NCBI GenBank assembly: GCA_002307055.1
Contig: DBTM01000082.1
Location: forward strand, 1-57,489
DNA: 57,489 bases
Direction of reading: 5' to 3'
Origin: Clostridiales bacterium UBA1316
GTDB lineage: Bacteria; Bacillota; Clostridia; Oscillospirales; Oscillospiraceae
The notes below the pieces were generated by a model. The model did not search any database. It was not told where the DNA came from and worked only from the letters and a program-made list of their open reading frames with translations. Both the position numbers and the translations under genes were made by a program. Shown in pieces: positions 25,131-33,594 of this stretch; the stretch's first letter is position 1, and each line of letters starts with the position of its first letter.

Positions 25131-26078
25131 TTACCAGGCGTCCTCGCCGGCTTTTTCGGGAATAACGAGCTTGAGTGATTCAAGAGCGACCTCCAGCATG
25201 GAATCATCCGGGTCCCGCGTCGTGAGGCGCTGGAGGGCTTTGCCGGGAGCGGACAGGATTCTTGTGAAGATATTATCATACCGCCCTGCCAGCTTCAAAA
25301 GCTCATAACTGATACCGACGACGATAGGCAGCAGCAGCAGCCTGAGGCCCATTCTGACCCAGGCATTCGACCAGGTCACAACCGAAAAGACGAGGATGCT
25401 GACGATCATGACGATGAACATAAAGCTTGTGCCGCAGCGTGGGTGCAGCCGCGATTGACCGCGCGCGTTTTCGACGGTCAGCTCAAGCCCTTTTTCGTAG
25501 GTGAATATGGACTTGTGCTCCGCGCCATGGTATTGCCAGACGCGCTGAATGTCCTTTAATTTTGTAGCCAGCCATAAATAAACGATAAAAATAGCGATAC
25601 GAATAACGCCTTCGGTCAGGTTTCTCATGATGTTACTCTTGATAAGATGATCAAAAAAGCCCGCCAAAAGCGTCGGCAGCAGGATAAAAAGGCTAACCGA
25701 GATACCAACGCCGAGTATAACAGCGAAGGCGATAATCAGCTTTTCCGCTTTTTCGCTCCCGAAATGCTTTTCGATCCATTGATCGAATTTAGACGGCTCT
25801 TCCTGCTGATCTTCCGGTACATATTCAGCTGAAAACATCAGTGCTTTGACACCGCACGCCATGGATGATATGAAATTCACGGCACCTCTGATAATCGGCA
25901 CACCGACAATCGGATACTTATCTTTTAAGAGCTTCAAGTCCTCGACCTTCGTCACAAGCCCGTCTGCCGTTCTGACGACAATCGCCTGTTTTTTCGGTCC
26001 CCGCATCATGACGCCCTCAATGAGCGCCTGTCCGCCGATTGATGTGCGGAAGCATGCTTTTTCTTTCTTTTCAGACAT
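25131..26078 (-). CDS. DUF1385 membrane protein (YqhQ-like)
   Basis: The product is 315 residues. GGQALIEGVMMRGPK and YHGAEHKSIFTYEKG with LHPRCGTSFMFIV are the conserved DUF1385 blocks, and about four membrane helices lie between and after them. The conserved His, Glu and Cys residues suggest a metal or redox site, but the biochemical role of the family is not known. It lies directly before prmC, a neighbourhood common in Clostridia. AAGGAG is about 15 bases from the ATG, longer than usual. Confidence 0.9.
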   Translation of the reverse strand: MSEKKEKACFRTSIGGQALIEGVMMRGPKKQAIVVRTADGLVTKVEDLKLLKDKYPIVGVPIIRGAVNFISSMACGVKALMFSAEYVPEDQQEEPSKFDQWIEKHFGSEKAEKLIIAFAVILGVGISVSLFILLPTLLAGFFDHLIKSNIMRNLTEGVIRIAIFIVYLWLATKLKDIQRVWQYHGAEHKSIFTYEKGLELTVENARGQSRLHPRCGTSFMFIVMIVSILVFSVVTWSNAWVRMGLRLLLLPIVVGISYELLKLAGRYDNIFTRILSAPGKALQRLTTRDPDDSMLEVALESLKLVIPEKAGEDAW

Positions 26079-26117
26079 TATATTTTGTTTATTCTCCTTA
26101 GGCTTTTTGATATCGTT

Positions 26118-27551
26118 CTATATTGAGCTGCTGATTGGAAGCTTGATTGTCACACGAAGTCCGCCGCCTTCGGCGTTTTCTAAAATCAGGTCACCGCCGT
26201 GGAAGCGTATGATTTCATCGCAGACGGCGAGTCCGATGCCGCTGCCGCGTTCTTTTGCGTTGGAACCCTTATAAAACTTCATTTTAACATGGGTGAGCTC
26301 GTCCTTTGGGATTCCCGGGCCGAAATCGCGTATTTTGATATAGACAAAGCAGCTGTCCATATCGACGGAAATTTCAATTCGTTTTCCTTCTCTGCCATAT
26401 TTGGCGGCATTGTCGAACAGGTTGAGAAACACCTGCTTGAGACGGCTGGGGTCACCCGGGATGAGGGGCATTTCCTCGATATAGGGCTCATAGACAAGCT
26501 CCAGTTCATCCTGATGCAGGAGCTCGCGGTATGTGAAAATGGAATCCTCAAGCTCGGCAACGATATCGATCAGCTCAATATTGAGCGTGAAACGACCGTC
26601 CTCCATACGCGTAAATTCCAAAAGCTCCTCGACCATTTTTGTGAGTCTTCGGGCTTCTTTCAAAATGATCGCAATCCCTTTTTTTGTTTCACCGTCCAGG
26701 TGCTCATTATAGATGAGTGTCTCTCCCCAGCCTGTGATGGCTGTCAGCGGCGTTCGAAGCTCATGGGAAATCGAAGAGATGAATTCCGTCTGGACCTTTT
26801 CGGACTGCGCAATCTTCAGCGACATTTCATTGATGGAATCCACCATCTCACCAATCTCGTCCTGATAGTCTTTATTGATCTGTATCCCGTAGCTGCCCTG
26901 CGCAATACGTTTTGACATCTTTGTGATTTCGCTGACCGGCTCAATGACCGACCGGATAAAAACGAGATTGATAAAGATGACTATCAGCATGATCACCGCT
27001 CCGAGCGCGATGACCGCCAGGATACTGATGATAACCTGCTTATCCACAAGCCGAAGGCTCGTGACATACCGCATAACGCCGATAACCTGACCGCCCGAAT
27101 ACACCATTGGTGCGGAGACAGACATAATCCGCTCACCCGTTGACGGCACCTTACCGATATAATGGGATATCTGGCCTGTGCTTATCGCCTTGGTAATGTC
27201 CGGCGTACTCGGAGAAGAACCGGCTGAGATCCCGTATGTTGATATCATAACCCTGCCGTCCACATCAATAAACTGAAGCTCCAGCTTATCGCTGTCCTCG
27301 AACGATTCGGTATACCGGTAAGCGCTGTCATAATATTCGGCGTATGATTTTGCGACATAGTTGGAAAAAAAGTCGGTTGCCGTTTTTGCTTTTGACTCAA
27401 GCCCCGTCTGTACCGTTGAGTAATAATTTGAGTTGATGAAAAATGAAATTGCGAGGATGACAACAATGAGCGTGATGAGGACTATGAGAACGCCGCTTTT
27501 TATCCAGCGCTGCCTCAAGCCGCTCGTTTGCTTCCCGAACCTTTTTCTCAC
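26118..27551 (-). CDS. Sensor histidine kinase with HAMP domain
   Basis: The product is about 477 residues. The first membrane helix is VLIVLITLIVVILAISFFI, followed by an extracellular sensor of about 130 residues, then a second helix (ILAVIALGAVIMLIVIFINL). HAMP is at about 200-250, and the dimerisation helix carries the phospho-acceptor in SSISHELRTPLTAITGW. The ATPase domain has NLFDNAAKYG, DFGPGIP and GSGIGLAV boxes. GTG at 27551 after GGGTGAG is preferred; TTG at 27569 is possible. The response regulator gene lies just upstream. The signal is unknown. Confidence 0.93.
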   Translation of the reverse strand: MRKRFGKQTSGLRQRWIKSGVLIVLITLIVVILAISFFINSNYYSTVQTGLESKAKTATDFFSNYVAKSYAEYYDSAYRYTESFEDSDKLELQFIDVDGRVMISTYGISAGSSPSTPDITKAISTGQISHYIGKVPSTGERIMSVSAPMVYSGGQVIGVMRYVTSLRLVDKQVIISILAVIALGAVIMLIVIFINLVFIRSVIEPVSEITKMSKRIAQGSYGIQINKDYQDEIGEMVDSINEMSLKIAQSEKVQTEFISSISHELRTPLTAITGWGETLIYNEHLDGETKKGIAIILKEARRLTKMVEELLEFTRMEDGRFTLNIELIDIVAELEDSIFTYRELLHQDELELVYEPYIEEMPLIPGDPSRLKQVFLNLFDNAAKYGREGKRIEISVDMDSCFVYIKIRDFGPGIPKDELTHVKMKFYKGSNAKERGSGIGLAVCDEIIRFHGGDLILENAEGGGLRVTIKLPISSSI

Positions 27552-27594
27552 ATTCTCACCCGCTTTCAACAGTCAATTCAGATCATAACGAGAC

Positions 27595-28281
27595 TCACAA
27601 GCCCCACTTATATCCATAGCCCCACACTGTCGTAATAAAGCTCGGATTCGTCGCGTCGTCTTCAATTTTAATTCTCAGGCGCCGGATATTGACATCGGCG
27701 ATTTTCAGTTCGCCAAAATAGTCCCTGCCCCAGACGGTGTTGAGGATATCCTCTCTTGAGAGCGCTTTTCCCGGGTTGTCCATAAACATTTTCATGATTG
27801 CGTACTCCACCTGCGTGAGCTTGATGCGGGCGCCGCTTTTTTCAAGCGTCCTGTTTCTTGTATTCAGGCGGAAAGGGCCCTGGACAATTTCACCGGTATC
27901 GAACTGCTCCGTTCCGCCGGTGCGTCTGTACAGCGCGTCAATCCGCGCCGTCAGCTCCGCCGGTGAAAACGGCTTGGTCACATAGTCGTCGGCACCGGTC
28001 ATAAGGCCGGTCACCTTATCCATTTCCTGCGTTCTGGCCGTCAGCATGATGATACCGATATGTGGGTCGGAAGCTCTGATTTTTCGGCACACCTCAAAAC
28101 CATCGATATCAGGGAGCATGATATCCAGGATTGCCACCTTAATATCAGGATTGGCCTTGAGCTGTTCAAAGGCCTCGGCACCCGTACCGGCTTCTATCGC
28201 CTCATAACCGGCCCGTTTTAAATTAATCACCACAAAACTTCGTATGCTTGTCTCATCCTCTAATACAAGGACTTTTTTCAT
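27595..28281 (-). CDS. OmpR/PhoB-family response regulator
   Basis: The product is 228 residues. The receiver domain carries the acidic pair in VLEDE, the phosphorylation aspartate in VAILDIMLPDIDG, Thr in IIMLTAR and Lys in YVTKPFSPAEL. The C-terminal winged helix (LTQVEYAIMKMFMDNPGKAL, then REDILNTVWG) binds DNA. AAAGGAGG precedes the ATG at 28281, chosen over an in-frame ATG upstream. It pairs with the histidine kinase 43 bases downstream. The gene order lipoprotein-regulator-kinase suggests that the lipoprotein is functionally linked, for example as a sensor partner. Confidence 0.94.
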   Translation of the reverse strand: MKKVLVLEDETSIRSFVVINLKRAGYEAIEAGTGAEAFEQLKANPDIKVAILDIMLPDIDGFEVCRKIRASDPHIGIIMLTARTQEMDKVTGLMTGADDYVTKPFSPAELTARIDALYRRTGGTEQFDTGEIVQGPFRLNTRNRTLEKSGARIKLTQVEYAIMKMFMDNPGKALSREDILNTVWGRDYFGELKIADVNIRRLRIKIEDDATNPSFITTVWGYGYKWGL

Positions 28282-28298
28282 GGCATATCCTCCTTTGC

Positions 28299-29642
28299 TT
28301 ACATGACGCCGGTCGCCCAATCCGTATAAAGCAGCTTAAAATTATCTATAATCATCGTTTTATTGACTGTTATATTGACGTCAGTCGTCAGGATCTCAGC
28401 AGCGTAAATGATATCTCCTTGCTCAAGAAGCTTGAACCGCCCGGTTATCTTTGCTCTGTCGTCCTTGTTGTCCCCGGAAAGCGCGTATATTTTAAGGAAA
28501 TCCACCGGCGGCGCTTCTTTTCCCGTCCCATCTGCCTCGGATAAATAGGAAAAAATGAGCGTTCTCTCGCCGGTAACCGTATCCTCACGCCGAACGGTGA
28601 TTTTGTCCGTCCAATCGTCCGGCAAAATCATATACCAGCCGTCGTTAAAATCGTGATAGGTCGTAAAGACTTTGGCTTTACCTCCGTCACGGTCGAACGC
28701 ATACCATTCGTTAACATAATATTTTGTCTCAGACGCTGACTCCAATAATTTCGCCGACGGGGTTTCTATGATACCGTCCTTGTTGATATCGGTGCTGTAT
28801 ATCGCATAAGCTCTCAGAGTGCTCTCGCTGATGCCGTTTGCGCCGGCGGAGATGTTGGCAAGACCTGTGGTTTTCCATGAAAGAATATCTGTTATCACGT
28901 CGCCGCCGCTGTATTTGCCTTCAACAAAAATTGCGGGTGCGCCGAATGAAAGCTTCCCCGTTATCACACGGTCTATCGATTCCAAGCCCTTTGAAAGGGG
29001 CACTTTGCAGCTGCTCATCACGCCCTCGGATTTGAGCGAGAACATTGATGCTTCACCCGGGAGTTCTGCCGAAGGCAGGCGAAGCGCGACAACGTCGTTA
29101 TACCCGTCGCCGTCTATATCATACACAACAAGATCGGTGAAATTGGCGTCCGCTAATGTGATATGCTGATTGTCTTTGATAGAATAAATGGACATATGAA
29201 GCAGCACCGCGCTCATCTGCCACCCGACGATGAGCTCGCTCACACCGTCTCCGTCCATGTCTTCATACCGGATGCTTTCAATGGCCGTACCGTCACCTTC
29301 AATGACATCAGCCGTCTGGTAGGTACCGCCTGTCTGTTTCATAATATAAATCTTGAGCGGTTCATCCCCTGACGTCTTAAAAAAGGCAATTGCCTCATTT
29401 TTCCCATCGCCGTCAATATCCTTGAGCTGAACAGACTGGCGATTGGGGCCGGAGGTCGGCGGCGCGTATTCGGCACCGGTCGCTAAAACCGTGTTAATCT
29501 GCTCCTGCAATTTTAAGTATTCCGTTGATGCCTGCGGCAGGCTGTAAAGCTCATCGGTGCTAATCCTGAAGCAGCCGGAAACCGAGATAAGCAGCGCTGC
29601 CAAACAAAATATAATGATTATATATTTGCGATAATTTCGCAC
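28299..29642 (-). CDS. Lipoprotein with FG-GAP/VCBS-like repeats
   Basis: The product is 447 residues. The lipoprotein signal ends in LISVSGC. Several short repeats (IDGDGKNEAIAFF, DMDGDGVSELIVGW, DIDGDGYNDVVALR, DINKDGIIETPSA) have the Asp/Gly calcium-loop form of FG-GAP/VCBS beta-propeller blades. It is exposed on the cell surface. GTG at 29642 is the start, with GGAGGAGG seven bases upstream. It is the first gene of a transcript that continues into the response regulator (17 bases on) and the kinase, so it may sense or be controlled by that system. The function is unknown. Confidence 0.8.
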   Translation of the reverse strand: MRNYRKYIIIIFCLAALLISVSGCFRISTDELYSLPQASTEYLKLQEQINTVLATGAEYAPPTSGPNRQSVQLKDIDGDGKNEAIAFFKTSGDEPLKIYIMKQTGGTYQTADVIEGDGTAIESIRYEDMDGDGVSELIVGWQMSAVLLHMSIYSIKDNQHITLADANFTDLVVYDIDGDGYNDVVALRLPSAELPGEASMFSLKSEGVMSSCKVPLSKGLESIDRVITGKLSFGAPAIFVEGKYSGGDVITDILSWKTTGLANISAGANGISESTLRAYAIYSTDINKDGIIETPSAKLLESASETKYYVNEWYAFDRDGGKAKVFTTYHDFNDGWYMILPDDWTDKITVRREDTVTGERTLIFSYLSEADGTGKEAPPVDFLKIYALSGDNKDDRAKITGRFKLLEQGDIIYAAEILTTDVNITVNKTMIIDNFKLLYTDWATGVM

Positions 29643-29737
29643 AACTCTGCCTCCTCCACTCCATTGACGGCATTTAACAACAGGGAGATACTGCCTCATG
29701 TTTTTTGCCTATTGCATCTGCGAATGCGCATTCAGTG

Positions 29738-29743
29738 ATTATA
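29738..29743 (-). promoter_or_regulatory. Possible -10 box before the lipoprotein/two-component transcript
   Basis: A perfect TATAAT is present on the minus strand about 95 bp before the GTG start, but only a weak -35 (ATGATA at 18-bp spacing) is found, so it may need an activator. Nearby is a palindrome GAATGCGCATTC (29722-29733). Confidence 0.35.
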
Positions 29744-29878
29744 ACAATATCCTGTATATTTTATCATATCTGTTTGGAGATTGGTAGTGTTATATTTCCC
29801 TATATACTATATTAAGTGCCCGGCAGGCGATACGCTCCCGTATTGGATTGAACTGCCAAATCAGCTGTCGATCGGCCT

Positions 29879-29908
29879 AAAAAAGATACCCACTGATTTT
29901 CATCAGTG
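29879..29908 (-). terminator. Terminator after the glycosidase-like gene
   Basis: On the minus strand CACTGAT-GAAA-ATCAGTG forms a 7-bp stem with a GAAA loop, then GGTATCTTTTTT. It lies about 50 bases past the stop at 29960. Confidence 0.8.
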
Positions 29909-29959
29909 CGCATCAAATTTAACGGACTTTATCCGGAGCCGGCTGCGGCACGGATTATC

Positions 29960-31000
29960 TTATCCTTCGGACTTTATATATTTGTTAATCTCCAGATAAG
30001 CCAGCCAGAAAGAAATAATGCTTTCAGCGCCCTGATCGGGATTCAGTCTGCCATATTCAATACCGTCATGACAGCCGCCCGTTTCAGCGTCCATTAAGGT
30101 ATGACTCTTGGAATTTTTGCCTAAATACCAATAAAAGCAGGTTTTTGCCTTGTCGATAAAATCCTTATTATTTGTCAGCAGAAACGCTTCAATATACATG
30201 GAGGTTGTTTCGCTGGCTTCGAGTGTTTGCTCATCATATTGGGTAACGTCATTCCCATTATAAAGCAGGCCTTTCATGCCGATCGGCTTAAAGTAATTCT
30301 CCGTAAATGTCTTGCTTTCAAGAAAGGCGAGACTTTCCAAGCCGACCTTCAGATACCGCGATTCCTTCGTGACTTTAAACGCTGTCAGCAAGGCCCAGGG
30401 CAAGGACGCATTGCAGCAGGTCAGCCGATCTTCAAACCAGTGCCATTCACCTTCGTTATAATGGACATAATGATCCACGAGCAATGCGGCGAGCTTCGAA
30501 ATGTACCCATTGGTCTGTTCCTGACGGAGGTATTTCAGGCCGAGAATGACATAGGCGATTGCCCGTGATGATTTCATTTTAAGGCAGTGCGGCAAGGCTT
30601 TTTCGATTAAGTCCCAGACGGTCTTTTTTATTCCCTGGGGCATATTGTCATCTGAAAAAGTGCAGCACAATGCCTGAAGGCATCGCCCGAAGCATTCCTC
30701 AAGGCCCTTTTCTTCTAAAAACTCATGATCATGACCCATAGAATTCCGAAATGTTCCGTCTTCATTCTGAGCGTTGGATAAAAAGGACACATATTTATAA
30801 ATCAGACTCTCAACTCTTTTTGTATGCGTCTGGTCAAACAGCTTAACAGCCATGATGAGTGCTCTTGCGTTGTCAACGGTCGTATAACCCTTTGTGACGT
30901 CAGGCACACCGCAATTGGAATGATGCAGTATACCGGTATCGTCGGTCATGCGGAAAATATGATCTGTTCTAATTTTTCTCGATTTATTGTTTGTTATCAT
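29960..31000 (-). CDS. Alpha/alpha-barrel glycosidase-like protein
   Basis: The product is 346 residues, nearly all helical. HIFRMTDDTGILHHSNCGVP followed by KGYTTVDNARALI resembles the start of a six-hairpin (alpha/alpha) domain found beside or fused to glycosyltransferases and GH130-type phosphorylases (recalled family resemblance). Later YDEQTLEASETTSMYIEAF and GGCHDGIEYGRLNPDQGAES fit the same group. There is no signal peptide. No sugar enzymes are nearby to suggest a pathway. Its start lies 57 bases after a very small basic frame, downstream of an operator-bearing promoter and a hairpin terminator (see 31243-31357). Confidence 0.7.
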   Translation of the reverse strand: MITNNKSRKIRTDHIFRMTDDTGILHHSNCGVPDVTKGYTTVDNARALIMAVKLFDQTHTKRVESLIYKYVSFLSNAQNEDGTFRNSMGHDHEFLEEKGLEECFGRCLQALCCTFSDDNMPQGIKKTVWDLIEKALPHCLKMKSSRAIAYVILGLKYLRQEQTNGYISKLAALLVDHYVHYNEGEWHWFEDRLTCCNASLPWALLTAFKVTKESRYLKVGLESLAFLESKTFTENYFKPIGMKGLLYNGNDVTQYDEQTLEASETTSMYIEAFLLTNNKDFIDKAKTCFYWYLGKNSKSHTLMDAETGGCHDGIEYGRLNPDQGAESIISFWLAYLEINKYIKSEG

Positions 31001-31057
31001 TCAGCAACCCCTATTGTTAAAATTCCGTATATCATCACGTATTATTCAGTTCGGTAT

Positions 31058-31168
31058 TTATTTTGCTTTCTTTGCCGGGTTTGGTCCATCGGCTTTTACG
31101 GGCTGCGGCGTTACCTTCAGAACCGGTTTTTTCTTTTTTTTCAGCTTGTCAGGATTCTTGAAACTCAT
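31058..31168 (-). CDS. Possible small Lys/Pro-rich protein (36 residues)
   Basis: The frame MSFKNPDKLKKKKKPVLK, then VTPQPVKADGPNPAKKAK, runs from an ATG at 31168 to TAA at 31058. It is very basic (13 lysines), with regular Pro spacing and no hydrophobic core, like a nucleic-acid-binding tail. The ribosome binding site is poor (GGAAAAGG about 14 bases upstream), so it may be chance. It lies between an operator-controlled promoter and the glycosidase-like gene on the same strand. Confidence 0.4.
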   Translation of the reverse strand: MSFKNPDKLKKKKKPVLKVTPQPVKADGPNPAKKAK

Positions 31169-31242
31169 TATATATCACGGCCTTTTCCAGTTTGATTAGT
31201 ACTAAATGTAACTGCTGTATAATGCATACAATCCAGCTTGTT

Positions 31243-31271
31243 AAAAAAAGTCACCTTAATAAAAAGTGACT
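31243..31271 (-). terminator. Terminator or attenuator in the glycosidase-gene leader
   Basis: On the minus strand AGTCACTTT-TTATT-AAGGTGACT forms a 9-bp stem (one G-T pair) followed by TTTTTT. No gene ends just upstream of it. Instead it lies about 55 bases after the start point expected from the minus-strand promoter at 31329-31357. Confidence 0.75.
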
Positions 31272-31312
31272 CTTCGAAGTTCTATCCATTTTTATTTTCA
31301 GCATTTTTCGAT

Positions 31313-31357
31313 ACTAAGTGCTATGATAAATATACCACTTAGTTTACGTAATGTCAA
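31313..31357 (-). promoter_or_regulatory. Minus-strand promoter with palindromic operator
   Basis: TTGACA (31357-31352), a 17-bp spacer, and TATATT (31334-31329). The inverted repeat ACTAAGTG (31313-31320) / CACTTAGT (31336-31343) encloses the -10 box, so a bound dimer would block the polymerase. The regulator is not identified. Confidence 0.75.
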
Positions 31358-31405
31358 GTTTCCTCGATATAATTAAACTATCTGACTTGAAATTATGAAG
31401 AACTA

Positions 31406-31437
31406 TTGAAATCAGGCGTAATTATTTGTATAATTAC
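31406..31437 (+). promoter_or_regulatory. Promoter of the alcohol dehydrogenase gene with a small inverted repeat
   Basis: TTGAAA (31406-31411), 17 bp, and TATAAT (31429-31434). GTAATTA (31418-31424) and TAATTAC (31431-31437) form an inverted repeat over the -10 box, a possible operator. Confidence 0.7.
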
Positions 31438-31496
31438 TTCGCTGACAAATAAATACGTTAACAGTAAATATAACATAATACGGAGGAAACAACAGA

Positions 31497-32594
31497 ATGA
31501 AAGTTCAAGCAGCTGTCACGCGCGAAAAAGGCAAAATCGCGATTGAAACGGTAGATCTCGCTGAACCTAAAGCCGGCGAAGTTCTGGTCAAGTTAGTCGC
31601 CAGCGGCATCTGCCACACGGATACCGCAGTCATCGAGCAGTATCTGCCGGTCGTCTTCCCGATGGTGGCTGGTCACGAGGGCGTCGGCGTCATCGAGAAG
31701 GTCGGACCGGGCGTATTATCTCTCGTTCCGGGCGATCGTGTCATCCTGACGTTCCCCTCCTGCGGTGTATGCGACCATTGCCAGGACTCCCATCCTTACT
31801 CCTGCGACGATAACTTCACCATGCTCTTCGGCGGAAAATACCGCGACGGAACAAAGCGAATGACCACCAGTGACGGTAAAGAAGTCGGCACAATGTTTAT
31901 GCAGAGCTCCTTCGCGACCTATGCTATCGCCAGCCAGGACAATGCTATCAAGGTCGATGTTGATGTCAATGAGCTTAAAGCGCTCTGCTCCCTCGGCTGC
32001 GGCGTACAAACCGGAGCCGGCGCTGTCCTCAACCGCATGAAGCCGCGCCCGGGATCAAGCATTGCGATATTCGGCTGCGGCGCGGTTGGGCTGGCTGCGA
32101 TTATGGCGGCGAAGATTGCAGGCTGCTCAACGATTATCGCCATCCACGGTTCGAAAGGCCGCGAGGAAGCGCTTGAGTTCGGTGCAACCCACACCATCAA
32201 CGGCCGCAAGGAAGATACCGTTGCCAGAGTTAAGGAAATCACCGGCGGCAAGGGCGTCAACTACGCGCTTGAATCCTCGGGTCAGCCCCCGCTCGCCCTG
32301 ACGATGCTCGACTGTATGGCAAAAGAAGGCCTCGCCGTCACCGTCAGCGTCACCGCTGGTGCGACGGTACCGGTTATGCTCGAGCCGCAGATCATGAACC
32401 CGAGCGTCACGTTTGCAGGCTGCGTCGAAGGCCACAGCAATCCGAAGGTCTTCATTCCGGAACTCGTGAAGTTCTACAAAGAAGGCAGATTGCCCATCGA
32501 CAAGATGAATAAGTTCTACAAGTTCGAAGAAATCGGGAAAGCAATTGAAGAGAGCCACACCGGCGGTGTTCTGAAGCCGGTCATCGTATTCTGA
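31497..32594 (+). CDS. Zinc-dependent alcohol dehydrogenase
   Basis: The product is 365 residues of the medium-chain dehydrogenase family. The catalytic zinc site is C39, H60 and E61 (GHEGVG). The structural zinc is bound by the four cysteines of CGVCDHCQDSHPYSC. The nucleotide fold is FGCGAVGLAA. After the second strand (IIAIHGSKGREE) the acidic residue that selects NAD is missing, which points to NADP(H), though this is inferred. Family members interconvert alcohols and aldehydes. CGGAGG precedes the ATG. It is a single-gene unit with its own promoter and terminator. Confidence 0.92.
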   Translation: MKVQAAVTREKGKIAIETVDLAEPKAGEVLVKLVASGICHTDTAVIEQYLPVVFPMVAGHEGVGVIEKVGPGVLSLVPGDRVILTFPSCGVCDHCQDSHPYSCDDNFTMLFGGKYRDGTKRMTTSDGKEVGTMFMQSSFATYAIASQDNAIKVDVDVNELKALCSLGCGVQTGAGAVLNRMKPRPGSSIAIFGCGAVGLAAIMAAKIAGCSTIIAIHGSKGREEALEFGATHTINGRKEDTVARVKEITGGKGVNYALESSGQPPLALTMLDCMAKEGLAVTVSVTAGATVPVMLEPQIMNPSVTFAGCVEGHSNPKVFIPELVKFYKEGRLPIDKMNKFYKFEEIGKAIEESHTGGVLKPVIVF

Positions 32595-32613
32595 TTCACC
32601 CCGCGAAACGTTC

Positions 32614-32648
32614 AGGGCAGCGCGGATTTCTGCGCTGCCCTATAGTTT
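32614..32648 (+). terminator. Terminator after the alcohol dehydrogenase gene
   Basis: AGGGCAGCGC (32614-32623) pairs with GCGCTGCCCT (32632-32641), a perfect 10-bp stem. The following ATAGTTTATT is a weak T-tract. Confidence 0.75.
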
Positions 32649-32679
32649 ATTCGTGGGTAACCTGATATGAATATTACAC

Positions 32680-32708
32680 TTGAATTCTCTTATAGCCTGT
32701 TGTATAAT
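32680..32708 (+). promoter_or_regulatory. Promoter of tRNA-Leu
   Basis: TTGAAT (32680-32685), 17 bp, and TATAAT (32703-32708), 25 bp before the mature tRNA 5' end. Confidence 0.75.
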
Positions 32709-32732
32709 TTATTCCACCCACTTTTGCATCAT

Positions 32733-32819
32733 GCCGGTGTGATGAAATCGGTAGACGTAGCGGACTCAAAATCCGCCGCTGGCAACAGTGTGCCGGTTCG
32801 AGTCCGGCCACCGGCACCA
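32733..32819 (+). tRNA. tRNA-Leu (anticodon CAA)
   Basis: The acceptor stem GCCGGTG pairs with CACCGGC. The D arm contains AAATCGGTAGAC. The anticodon stem is GCGGA/TCCGC with loop CTCAAAA (anticodon CAA). It has the long variable arm typical of class II tRNAs (CGCTGGCAACAGTG), the T arm CCGGTTCGAGTCCGG, and an encoded CCA. It reads UUG. A strong terminator starts two bases later. Confidence 0.95.
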
Positions 32820-32820
32820 T

Positions 32821-32862
32821 ATAAGAACGCAAGCATTGATACAATGCTTGCGTTCTTATTTT
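32821..32862 (+). terminator. Terminator after tRNA-Leu
   Basis: ATAAGAACGCAAGCATTG and CAATGCTTGCGTTCTTAT form an 18-bp stem with a tiny loop, then TTTTG. Confidence 0.9.
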
Positions 32863-32872
32863 GCACACGGCA

Positions 32873-32917
32873 GCCGTCAAAAGGTCTTGATTTCAAGGCT
32901 TTTCGACGGCTTTTTTG
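32873..32917 (+). terminator. Second terminator-like hairpin downstream of tRNA-Leu
   Basis: GCCGTCAAAAGGTCTTGA pairs imperfectly with TCAAGGCTTTTCGACGGC, followed by TTTTTTG. It lies just behind the first terminator, at the start of the island region. Confidence 0.7.
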
Positions 32918-32945
32918 TTTTCTGCCGTTTGCCAAGTGTGAAAGA

Positions 32946-33076
32946 GAATACCCGTTTGAGGAGTGTAACGGCTAATTTTATCTTGCACTCATCAAACGGG
33001 TACTCAGGTGGTGTTCACCCAACAAACGGGAACAATGAGGATTTGAACAGTGTGTTCACTTGACAAACGGAGAACA
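32946..33076. repeat. Inverted and direct CAAACGG repeats at the island edge
   Basis: Imperfect arms of about 20 bp (32946-32965 and 32986-33006) share ACCCGTTTGA/TCAAACGGGT. Two near copies of GTTCACYYRACAAACGGRGAAC-like sequence follow at 33012-33033 and 33054-33075. No gene is visible in 32920-33178. The CAAACGG core occurs three times in one direction at irregular spacing, reminiscent of binding sites, but no binding protein is known. Confidence 0.5.
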
Positions 33077-33178
33077 AGTTCAGTCTCGTTTGGCAATATT
33101 ACGTCCTTTGATAATCAAATGTTCTGATGACAACAATATCGACAGTATCACAGCGCGAAGTCGCTGACAAAATATACT

Positions 33179-33589
33179 TTAAAGAATTTCGGTGGGCGCT
33201 TCATTATCTGATTGCTCTCTTGATAGATAAATAAACGATTGCGGTGGAAAATTAATGTTAAATTCGCTCAAGTCCTTCGGCGGCGAGTATCTTGTCACTT
33301 CGCCTAGGTGGTAGGCGTAGGCGGTTTTACAGCCTTTGAAATACTCTCGAAACTTGTCGCGGGTGATACCGGCACTTTCTTTTGTCTGCTCCCACATCGC
33401 GGATGGCGAAGCCGATATCGTTTCAACGATCTGAACCTCTCCGACAACTTTCATTATCGGCGCCGTCGAGTACATCAGAATTTTTCCGACCGTTTTTTTG
33501 GCTATCCGCTTTCGAAACTCATATTTTTTTGAACCGGCATGGATTCTCTCGACATACTCTGGCTTAATAGATAATAATATTGACGCCAA
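33179..33589 (-). CDS. ASCH-domain protein
   Basis: The product is 136 residues. LLSIKPEYVERIHAGSKKYE, then FRKRIAKKTVGKILMYST and KVVGEVQIVETI, match the ASCH beta-barrel (related to PUA), thought to bind RNA or modified nucleotides. The start is TTG at 33589; GGAGG lies eight bases upstream inside the end of the PIN-fusion gene, so translation is coupled. It is the last gene of a three-gene operon with a P-loop kinase (broken) and a PIN-GNAT-EVE-like fusion. The target is unknown. Confidence 0.82.
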   Translation of the reverse strand: MASILLSIKPEYVERIHAGSKKYEFRKRIAKKTVGKILMYSTAPIMKVVGEVQIVETISASPSAMWEQTKESAGITRDKFREYFKGCKTAYAYHLGEVTRYSPPKDLSEFNINFPPQSFIYLSREQSDNEAPTEIL

Positions 33590-33594
33590 GGATT

